Shown in pieces: positions 1-5,327 of a stretch of 5,327 bases of DNA. The stretch's first letter is position 1. The number at the start of each line of letters is the position of its first letter. The DNA lies in the NCBI GenBank assembly GCA_945890595.1, contig CAMDCQ010000155.1, positions 1 to 5,327 on the forward strand, given 5' to 3'. The DNA comes from Chitinophaga pinensis (GTDB taxonomy: Bacteria; Bacteroidota; Bacteroidia; NS11-12g; UBA9320). The position numbers were made by a program, and so were the translations under genes. Below the pieces are notes generated by a model, which saw only the letters and a list, made by a program, of their open reading frames with translations, did not search any database and was not told the DNA's origin.

Positions 1-1
1 T

Positions 2-1549
2 AGAGATATTATAGAGATAAGTATTCCCATTCATGAGTATCATGCTAATGAAGATAAATTACAACCATTTTTTGAATCGAAAATCAGTAACGAACGAGTT
101 CATTATAACGCTATACAAATACTGAAGAAGTCTTTAGATGCTCGTAAAGCAGATATAAAATACAACTTAAGGCTTGAGCTATTTTCAGGAAACGATTGGC
201 CAGAGATAATCAGTGCTAAGGATTTTCCTCCACTTCAAAAGGGTATAACAGTTCATATTATTGGCTTTGGACCTGCAGGTATTTTTGCCGCATTGCACTG
301 TTTACAACTTGGAATAAAACCCATTGTGGTGGAACGTGGGCAAGCGGTAAAGGAAAGAAGAAGAGACGTGGCTAAGCTTAATAGATCCGGAGAGATGAAT
401 ACCGAATCCAATTATTGCTATGGCGAGGGTGGTGCAGGAACATTTTCAGACGGAAAGTTGTATACCCGTTCTATGAAGAGAGGTAAAATTCAAGAAATAC
501 TAGAATTACTTGTGATACATGGTGCAGATGAGAATATTTTATACGAAGCACATCCGCATATTGGCACCAATAAGCTTCCTCAAATTATTGAGAATCTAAG
601 GCAGACCATATGCGATAATGGGGGAGAAGTGAGATTTGGCGCAAAGCTCACAGATTTTAGAATTCAAGATAAGAAGGTTAAGGAGATTTCCATCAATGGT
701 CAATGGGAATCGTGTCGGTATGTTGTATTGGCAACAGGACACAGTGCACGAGATATTTATTACCTTTTATATGAGCACCATATCGCATTAGAGGCTAAGC
801 CATTTGCAATGGGTTTTAGAATAGAACATCCGCAAAGTCTTATCAATAACATACAATATCACAATGAAAAGAATGCTGCTATTCTTCCACCTGCTGCATA
901 TAGTCTTGTCACGCAGGTTGCGGGTAAAGGAGCATTCTCTTTTTGTATGTGCCCCGGTGGTATTATAGCACCTGCTGCAACAGACAATGGAGAAGTGGTA
1001 GTAAATGGATGGAGTCCTAGTAAACGGAACGGAAATTATGCCAACAGTGGTTGGGTTACCGAAATAGGAGAGGAAGAATGGGTAGACTTTAACCATCACG
1101 GACCGCTAGCAGGTTTAGAATTTCAAAAACACATCGAACATAAAGCCTATGAAATGGGAGGTGGAAAATTTAAAGTACCTGCACAAAATCTTAGGGATTA
1201 TCTTGCCGAAAAACAGAGTGATGATTTGAATGCGAGCAGCTATCACCCGGGGAAAACATCTGTAGATTTAAATAAGCTGTATCCGAAAGCTATTAATTTT
1301 AGGTTGCGAGAAGGCTTACGTGCTATGACCTCTAAACTGAAGGGTTTTGATCACCAAGATGCGGTAGTAACGGCTCCAGAAAGCAGAACTAGTGCGCCGG
1401 TTCGGATTCCTAGAACGGTTGATTTACATCATACAGAAATAAACAATCTTTATCCGTGTGGAGAAGGAGCAGGGTTTGCTGGAGGGATTATAAGTGCAGC
1501 TTTAGATGGTGTAAGGGTAGTAAAAGCGATAAGGGATTTAGAATCCTAG
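2..1549 (+). CDS. FAD-dependent dehydrogenase-like flavoprotein (COG2509 type), 5' partial
   Basis: The frame is open from base 2 to the TAG at 1547-1549, giving 515 visible residues. No Met occurs before the nucleotide-binding motif, so the true start lies left of the window, probably only a few residues away judged by family length. A TTG at 293 would start inside the Rossmann fold and is not credible. Visible residues 1-80 form an N-terminal domain containing the family-typical stretch LKKSLDARKADI. The FAD-binding motif GFGPAG is at 88-93, and its second strand ends at E111. The family block CYGEGGAGTFSDGKLYTR is at about 139-156, followed by an RIEHP motif, CMCPGG, and near the C-terminus CGEGAGFAGG (486-495), which closes the FAD site. 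The fold supports a cytosolic FAD-dependent oxidoreductase, but the substrate and physiological role are not established for this family as far as I know. It is convergent with cinA. Confidence 0.9.
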   Translation, partial: RDIIEISIPIHEYHANEDKLQPFFESKISNERVHYNAIQILKKSLDARKADIKYNLRLELFSGNDWPEIISAKDFPPLQKGITVHIIGFGPAGIFAALHCLQLGIKPIVVERGQAVKERRRDVAKLNRSGEMNTESNYCYGEGGAGTFSDGKLYTRSMKRGKIQEILELLVIHGADENILYEAHPHIGTNKLPQIIENLRQTICDNGGEVRFGAKLTDFRIQDKKVKEISINGQWESCRYVVLATGHSARDIYYLLYEHHIALEAKPFAMGFRIEHPQSLINNIQYHNEKNAAILPPAAYSLVTQVAGKGAFSFCMCPGGIIAPAATDNGEVVVNGWSPSKRNGNYANSGWVTEIGEEEWVDFNHHGPLAGLEFQKHIEHKAYEMGGGKFKVPAQNLRDYLAEKQSDDLNASSYHPGKTSVDLNKLYPKAINFRLREGLRAMTSKLKGFDHQDAVVTAPESRTSAPVRIPRTVDLHHTEINNLYPCGEGAGFAGGIISAALDGVRVVKAIRDLES

Positions 1550-1580
1550 GTTCGATTTTTGTTCAGGTAGCTAGTCGGCA

Positions 1581-2831
1581 TTAAAGCGCAGCATCTATAG
1601 CGCGTCTAACCATATCTAACGCGGTATAAGCAGTTCTTTCAATAACTTGCAGTCGTGTACCGTGAAACTCACATTTCTTTACTTCTACACTTCCGTCAGG
1701 TTTTGCGAGTCCTATGTAGACTAGTCCAACGGGTTTATCCGCAGTGCCACCATCAGGTCCGGCTATTCCTGTAGTCGAAATACAATAGTCTACATCAAGT
1801 TTTTGTTTGGCATTCTTTGCCATTGCTTCACACACTTCCGCGCTTACCGCACCTACCTTATTGAGCATATCTTGATCAATATCTGCGAGTTGCACTTTAG
1901 TTTCGTAGGCATAGGTAAGTAAACTTCCTTTGTAATAGGCAGAACTTCCCGCATTGGCGGTTATGCTATGAGCCACAAATCCGCCTGAACACGATTCAAT
2001 AGTTCCAATGGTTTGGCCATTATCTTTGAGCATTGTACCCATAATTTCTGCAATGCCTTGGTCGCCATCAAACCAGACATTTCCGATGAGTTCCTTTATT
2101 TTTTCAAAATTAGTATTAATACCAGCCATTAATTCGGCTTCTGACCGCAACGACGATTTGCCCGATAATCGAAGTCTTACCAAGTTGAGATGTGGTAGAT
2201 AGGCAAGTTTGATGTCGGAAGGTAAATTGTCTTCTATAGACTCGATAATTTGGGCTAAGTGAGACTCTGGTACACCTACAACGGTTATGGTTTTGTGTAC
2301 GATGGTGTAATTATCTCCTTGTTTGTTGAGTTTTTCAAAGACCACATTTTCCATCATCGCCTTCATCTCGTAAGGAACTCCGGGCATACTTACATATATT
2401 TTGCCGTTTTTCTCAAAATACATTCCTGGAGCGGTACCCTTGGTATTGGGTATTACTTCGCATGAGTCTGGAACTAATGCTTGGTCAATATTTACTTGAA
2501 TTAAAGAACGACCTCTACTTTCAAAAATATGTTTAATGCGTTGTAAAGTGCCTTCGTGCATTATTAAACTAGCGCCAAAATAATCGGCCAGGACTTTTTT
2601 CGTAATATCGTCCTTTGTTGGACCTAAACCGCCTGTAATCAAGATAATATCCGCACGGTTTTCAGCACTTTTAATTGCAGTAACAATACTTTCTTTCTTG
2701 TCGTTGATAGAGGTTATTTGAATGACCTCTATGCCATAAGCATTAAGATTTTCTCCCAGCCAAGCCGAGTTAGTGTCTACTGTTTGGCCTATTAGTATCT
2801 CGTCACCTATGGTTATTATTTCTGCCAGCAT
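1581..2831 (-). CDS. cinA: CinA family protein: molybdopterin-binding-like domain plus nicotinamide-nucleotide amidase domain
   Basis: The 416-residue protein has the full two-domain CinA architecture. Residues 1-170 form the MoaB/MogA-like domain, with IGDEIL at 8-13, DTN at 19-21, GGLGPTKDD at 67-75 and MPGVPYEM at 149-156. This domain is linked in some CinA proteins to ADP-ribose pyrophosphatase activity. Residues 258-416 form the PncC-type amidase domain, with ESCSGG at 279-284 containing the expected nucleophilic serine, YKGS at 300-303 and TGIAGPDGGT at 354-363. PncC converts NMN to nicotinate mononucleotide plus ammonia in the pyridine nucleotide cycle. In many proteins the serine motif reads ESCTGG; the Thr-to-Ser change here is conservative. 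The name comes from competence/damage induction in Gram-positives, and nothing here indicates a competence role. The ATG at 2831 starts directly on the conserved first strand (AEIITIGDE), so no earlier start is needed. No SD precedes it. It is monocistronic and diverges from the 109-residue gene. Confidence 0.95.
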   Translation of the reverse strand: MLAEIITIGDEILIGQTVDTNSAWLGENLNAYGIEVIQITSINDKKESIVTAIKSAENRADIILITGGLGPTKDDITKKVLADYFGASLIMHEGTLQRIKHIFESRGRSLIQVNIDQALVPDSCEVIPNTKGTAPGMYFEKNGKIYVSMPGVPYEMKAMMENVVFEKLNKQGDNYTIVHKTITVVGVPESHLAQIIESIEDNLPSDIKLAYLPHLNLVRLRLSGKSSLRSEAELMAGINTNFEKIKELIGNVWFDGDQGIAEIMGTMLKDNGQTIGTIESCSGGFVAHSITANAGSSAYYKGSLLTYAYETKVQLADIDQDMLNKVGAVSAEVCEAMAKNAKQKLDVDYCISTTGIAGPDGGTADKPVGLVYIGLAKPDGSVEVKKCEFHGTRLQVIERTAYTALDMVRRAIDAAL

Positions 2832-2881
2832 ACTTTTACAACAATGATTTTATATGAAAGTTATTTTCCTTTTTCGGGGAG

Positions 2882-2889
2882 CAAATTTA
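2882..2889 (-). promoter_or_regulatory. Candidate -7 promoter box for cinA (TAAATTTG)
   Basis: Read on the - strand this is TAAATTTG, a perfect match to the Bacteroidota -7 consensus TAnnTTTG. It lies about 50 bases before the cinA start, which would give a leader of roughly 40-45 nt. No good TTTG -33 box is found at the usual spacing of about 20: the nearest TTG (2903-2905) leaves only 13 bases. The call therefore rests on the -7 element and its position. Confidence 0.4.
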
Positions 2890-2975
2890 ACTATCTAGGC
2901 TACAATTACTTAGACCTAAGAGTTATATTGTTTTTTTTGGTGATACCACGTCTATCTTGAGGTATTAAAAAAGAA

Positions 2976-3007
2976 TATGGATATTGGAGGTATAAAAATT
3001 ATTTTCG
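2976..3007 (+). promoter_or_regulatory. Weak candidate promoter for the 109-residue gene
   Basis: TATTTTCG at 3000-3007 matches the Bacteroidota -7 consensus TAnnTTTG at all but one fixed position. TATG at 2976-2979, 20 bases upstream, is a three-of-four match to the TTTG -33 box. Transcription would begin near 3013, leaving a leader of about 14 nt before the ATG at 3027. Both boxes are imperfect in AT-rich DNA, where chance matches are common. Confidence 0.25.
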
Positions 3008-3026
3008 CAGCAAATATTAAAACAGA

Positions 3027-3356
3027 ATGAAAGAAGCAAAAGCCAATTTAGCCTTAAATAATCTCCTGAAAGAAGTAACTACTAAATTTGATGCAAACAA
3101 TACTGTCGCTCAATTAGCGGAAATTAGAAACATGGCATTGGAAGAAGCAGATCCGTCGATTGTCAAAATATGCAGGCTAGCGAGTGAATTTATAGAAGCT
3201 AAGGGTAATTTTGATATAGGTTATGTGGCTGAGGAAGAAATAGGAGATATGTCTGATATGGAATATCTATTAGAGCTAATGCTAAAGATAGAAAAGCCTG
3301 CTAATCGCGAAGAAATTCAAGAGATCAGAGATAGATTGAAAGCTGAATTATACTAG
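3027..3356 (+). CDS. Small acidic, probably helical protein of unknown function (109 aa)
   Basis: I do not recognise this family. The ATG at 3027 follows an A-rich, SD-free leader (attaaaacag), which is the usual start context in Bacteroidota. The product has 23 acidic against 14 basic residues (net about -9), no signal peptide, no membrane segment, one cysteine (in KICRL) and no metal-binding motif. Its composition suggests an all-helical cytosolic protein: an N-terminal helix (LALNNLLKEV), a middle segment around VKICRLASEFIEA, an acidic turn (VAEEEIGDMSD) and a C-terminal helix (EEIQEIRDRLKAEL). It ends with tandem stops, TAG TAG (3354-3359), and is followed about 95 bases later by a strong terminator, so it is probably monocistronic. 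Coding status is supported by the intact frame, the terminator and the well-placed start. It lies upstream of prfB, but nothing ties it to translation termination. Confidence 0.75.
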   Translation: MKEAKANLALNNLLKEVTTKFDANNTVAQLAEIRNMALEEADPSIVKICRLASEFIEAKGNFDIGYVAEEEIGDMSDMEYLLELMLKIEKPANREEIQEIRDRLKAELY

Positions 3357-3451
3357 TAGTTACTAGGTAATTACGCTACTATAGATCACTTAAGATTTTA
3401 GATCTCAAACGATACGTAAGTGCTCAGGTTGAGTACTGATATCACGCAAAG

Positions 3452-3485
3452 CGCCAATCGATAACATCTCGATTGGCGTTTTTTT
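3452..3485 (+). terminator. Intrinsic (Rho-independent) terminator after the 109-residue gene
   Basis: A perfect 10-bp stem pairs CGCCAATCGA (3452-3461) with TCGATTGGCG (3469-3478) around a 7-base loop, followed directly by seven T (3479-3485). The stem can extend by a G-U pair and three A-T pairs using AAAG at 3448-3451. It lies about 95 bases after the stop of the 109-residue gene and only 39 bases before the prfB ATG. It should therefore separate the two transcripts, unless it acts as an attenuator for prfB. Confidence 0.9.
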
Positions 3486-3515
3486 ATGGCTTTAGCATAG
3501 TATTTAGTAATATTG
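3485..3515 (+). promoter_or_regulatory. Weak candidate promoter for prfB
   Basis: Only 39 bases separate the terminator T-run from the prfB ATG. Within them, TAATATTG (3508-3515) matches the Bacteroidota -7 consensus TAnnTTTG at all but one fixed position. TATG (3485-3488), 19 bases upstream, is a partial match to the TTTG -33 box and overlaps the last T of the terminator. Transcription would start around 3520, only about five bases before the ATG, giving an almost leaderless mRNA. The match is weak and could be chance. Confidence 0.25.
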
Positions 3516-3524
3516 CGCCTTCTA

Positions 3525-4608
3525 ATGACAACCGATCAATACAACGATATTAAAGGCCGCACAGCAAAACTGGCGGACTATCTTTGACTTAGCCAAGAAT
3601 TTAGCTCTTATAGAAGATGAAGAGCAGCAAACACAAGACCCTAGTTTTTGGGACGATCCCAAAAAAGCCGAACTTCACCTTAAAAACATCAAGAAAAAGA
3701 AAGTATGGACTGATGCTTGGACAACGGTAAATGCGGGTGTTGAAGAGATTGAAGTACTTCAAGAGTTTAAGGAAATGGGAGAAGACATTGATGCTGAAAT
3801 GGAGGTAAAATACCAAGAAACCGTAGCTAACCTTCAAGATTTGGAGTTGAAGAATATGCTGAGCGGTGAGGAAGATCAACTGGATGCTATTTTAGAAATT
3901 AATGCTGGCGCTGGCGGCACAGAAAGTAATGACTGGGCGAGCATGCTGAGCAGAATGTACATCATGTGGGCGCAAAATAACGGTTATAAAGTAGAAGTCT
4001 TAGATCAAGTGGATGGAGATGTGGCCGGTATTAAGTCCATAAGTATCCAAATTTCCGGAGATTTTGCTTTTGGTTATTTGAAAGGAGATAACGGGGTGCA
4101 CCGATTAGTGCGGATAAGTCCTTTTGACAGCAGTGCTAGAAGACATACCAGTTTTGCATCTGCCTATATCTATCCCGTGGTAGACGATAGTATTGAAATA
4201 GAGCTTAATTGGGCAGATATTGATATGCAAACGTCACGCAGTGGAGGCGCTGGAGGACAAAACGTAAACAAGGTGGAAACGAAGGTGCAACTCACGCATA
4301 AACCATCTGGTATAATGGTAGTTTGCCAGCAAGCCCGTTCACAATTAGCGAATAAGGAAGAAGCAATGAAGATGCTTAAATCACAGCTTTATGATATTGA
4401 ATTGCGTAAGCAAAACGACGCACGAGCAGAAATTGAGAATGGCAAAATGAAAATAGAGTGGGGGAGTCAGATCAGAAACTATGTAATGCATCCTTATAAA
4501 TTGGTTAAAGATGTACGTACAGGTGAAGAAACCAGTAATGTGCAAGCAGTAATGGACGGAGATCTAGCGGCATTTCACAAAGCGTATTTGCTAGGACAAA
4601 AGAAGTAA
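3525..4608 (+). CDS. prfB: Peptide chain release factor 2 (RF2), with programmed +1 frameshift
   Basis: RF2 recognises UAA and UGA stop codons in the ribosomal A site and triggers peptide release. The ATG at 3525 opens 20 codons ending in ADYL, then meets an in-frame TGA at 3585-3587. Skipping T3585 continues as DLAKNLALIE and runs to the TAA at 4606-4608, for 360 residues in all, against 365 in E. coli RF2. Upstream codons and post-shift sequence both align with the family N-terminus, including DPSFWDDP near residues 38-45. The anticodon-mimic tripeptide SPF is at residues 198-200, which marks RF2 rather than RF1. The catalytic GGQ is at 243-245 in SGGAGGQNVNKV. The Met at 3775 (residue 84) is internal and would remove most of domain 1. 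No SD precedes the start. A terminator lies just upstream and a bidirectional terminator just downstream, so prfB appears to be a single-gene unit. Its own frameshift provides autoregulation: low RF2 favours shifting and more RF2. Confidence 0.96.
3571..3588 (+). other. prfB programmed +1 ribosomal frameshift (recoding) site
   Basis: The slippery heptamer CTT TGA C (3582-3588) follows TAT exactly as in the classical prfB site. The peptidyl-tRNA on CTT slips one base to TTT, and decoding resumes at GAC (3586-3588). The UGA followed by C is a poor termination context, as in E. coli. The upstream stimulator, which in E. coli is AGGGGG three bases before CTT, is represented here only by GGCGG (3572-3576). 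It has an internal mismatch to the anti-SD and ends five bases before CTT. Confidence 0.93.
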
Positions 4609-4617
4609 TCCAACACC

Positions 4618-4660
4618 AAAAAAAAGCGGGGTAAATTGTTGATTTACCCCGCTTTTTTTT
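4618..4660. terminator. Bidirectional intrinsic terminator between prfB and the OmpA-like gene
   Basis: The sequence is a perfect inverted repeat. GCGGGGTAAAT (4626-4636) pairs with ATTTACCCCGC (4642-4652) around a 5-base loop, and the flanking A8 (4618-4625) pairs with T8 (4653-4660), for 19 bp in total. On the + strand the T-run terminates prfB, whose stop is ten bases before the repeat. On the - strand the A8 becomes a U-run and terminates the OmpA-like gene, whose stop is at 4673. Shared terminators of this kind are typical between convergent genes. Confidence 0.95.
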
Positions 4661-4672
4661 AGATAGCTAAAG

Positions 4673-5326
4673 TTATTTTAGTATTTTCATTAGTTGATCC
4701 AACTTAGGAGTAAGTATAATTTCGATACGTCTGTTTTGTGCTAGCGCTTCAGGAGTATTGTCCGTATTTATGGGTACGTATTTATTGCGCCCGCTTGGAA
4801 TGATTTTAATGGGGTCCATTTTACCCTCTGTGGTGAGGTAGCGCACAACGGAAGTAGCTCTTAAAACACTTAAATCCCAGTTATCTTGAATTGTAGCAGA
4901 TTTCATAGGCACATTATCAGTATGGCCCTCAACCATAATATCGAAGTCTTCTAAGTCCATCAAACTCTCGGCTACCTTGAGTAAAGCTGTTTTACCTTTC
5001 CAATCAATGTCCGTTTTACCAGATTGAAAAAGCAAACTATTATCTAACGATACGTACACTTTTCCGTCTTTTTCTAAAACAGAAATGCCGCTGTTTTTGT
5101 ATCCAATTAGAGATTCCGTAAGTTTATTTTTGAGGTCTTTTACTGCTTTTTCTTGAGAGGCTAGTTTAGCTTCTAGCTCATTAACTCTTTTTTCTCTTTC
5201 ATTCAGAGAAATGGCTAAAGCGTCAAGATTCTTTTTCAGTTTATTGGATTCTTCTTCTTTTGCGGTGAGTTTTAACTCTTTTGCATACAGTTCACTTTTT
5301 TTCTCATCCAGTTGCATGTCAAGTCG
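4673..5326 (-). CDS. OmpA-family envelope protein: coiled coil plus OmpA C-terminal peptidoglycan-binding domain, 5' partial
   Basis: The - strand frame is open from the right edge to the TAA at 4673-4675 (217 visible residues). Met at 5315-5317 is preceded in frame by R-L-D with no stop. No signal peptide is present, so the true start lies beyond the window. Counting from that Met, residues 1-70 are a Lys/Glu-rich heptad-like coiled coil (KKSELYAKELKL, NELEAKLASQEKAVKDL). Residues 80-210 form an OmpA/MotB C-terminal domain: VYVSLDNSLLFQSG (87-100), VEGHTDNVPM (129-138), DLSVLRATSVVRYL (148-161), PSGRNKYVP (174-182) and NRRIEI (195-200). D134 and R153 correspond by motif to E. coli OmpA D271 and R286, which bind diaminopimelate of peptidoglycan. 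The complete protein is expected to be an outer-membrane lipoprotein or periplasmic protein tethering the envelope to the cell wall; that localisation is inferred. It is convergent with prfB. Confidence 0.9.
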   Translation of the reverse strand, partial: RLDMQLDEKKSELYAKELKLTAKEEESNKLKKNLDALAISLNEREKRVNELEAKLASQEKAVKDLKNKLTESLIGYKNSGISVLEKDGKVYVSLDNSLLFQSGKTDIDWKGKTALLKVAESLMDLEDFDIMVEGHTDNVPMKSATIQDNWDLSVLRATSVVRYLTTEGKMDPIKIIPSGRNKYVPINTDNTPEALAQNRRIEIILTPKLDQLMKILK

Positions 5327-5327
5327 C

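Noticed and set aside
788..1099. Minus-strand open frame of 103 codons inside the flavoprotein gene
   Set aside because: It lies wholly opposite a clearly conserved coding frame, and its translation has no recognisable domain and a composition typical of an antisense shadow.
1541..1580. Possible terminator between the flavoprotein gene and cinA
   Set aside because: GAATCC and GGTTC around CCTAGG can pair only with a bulge and a loop of about two bases, and the T5 run that follows is short. This is too weak to call.
2008..2465. Two plus-strand open frames (2008-2202 and 2259-2465) opposite cinA
   Set aside because: Both are antisense to well-conserved CinA segments, are short, and have no family features or start context of their own.
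2929..2960. T-rich run (TTTTTTTTGG) as a -33 box paired with TATCTTGA
   Set aside because: The spacing is only about 13 bases and the second element has two mismatches, so it does not fit a Bacteroidota promoter better than background AT-rich DNA.
3525..3587. prfB as a pseudogene disrupted by an early TGA
   Set aside because: The TGA sits in the exact CTT TGA C context of the programmed frameshift, and the +1 frame continues with conserved RF2 sequence to the normal family length, so the gene is intact.
3601..3879. Minus-strand open frame rich in Phe and Leu opposite prfB
   Set aside because: Its hydrophobic composition is the expected reverse complement of the Lys/Glu-rich RF2 N-terminal domain. 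It covers the region shown to be RF2 coding sequence by frameshift reading.

Overview
The window looks like ordinary chromosomal DNA from a member of the Bacteroidota, probably a flavobacterium-like lineage. The evidence is AT-rich DNA, no Shine-Dalgarno-like purine tracts before the visible start codons, short A/T-rich leaders, a -7 promoter box of the Bacteroidota type (TAnnTTTG) in front of cinA, and proteins that read like Bacteroidota versions of their families. The genus cannot be told from the sequence alone.

Layout, left to right. (1) A FAD-dependent dehydrogenase-like protein (COG2509 type) on the + strand, missing only its extreme N-terminus at the window edge (2-1549). (2) A full-length two-domain CinA on the - strand (1581-2831), convergent with gene 1 across a 31-base gap. 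(3) A 195-base divergent intergenic region holding the cinA promoter and that of the next gene. (4) A small, acidic, probably helical protein of 109 residues with no recognised family (3027-3356, +), which ends in tandem TAG stops. (5) A strong intrinsic terminator (3452-3485). (6) prfB, encoding peptide chain release factor 2 (3525-4608, +). It is split by an in-frame TGA at codon 21 and is read by programmed +1 frameshifting at CTT TGA C, so an annotation starting at 3775 would lose 83 N-terminal residues. (7) A perfect bidirectional terminator (4618-4660) shared with (8), a C-terminal portion of an OmpA-like peptidoglycan-binding envelope protein on the - strand (4673-5326). Its N-terminus lies beyond the right edge.

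The genes do not form one pathway: they are housekeeping or conserved functions (flavoprotein redox, pyridine-nucleotide salvage/repair, translation termination, envelope anchoring) in separate transcription units. No mobile element, CRISPR array, tRNA, rRNA or defence system was seen. The points most worth a second look are the prfB recoding site, whose upstream SD-like stimulator is weak and shifted; the very short space between the upstream terminator and the prfB start codon; and the unrecognised 109-residue gene. I found no convincing evidence of a previously undescribed system.
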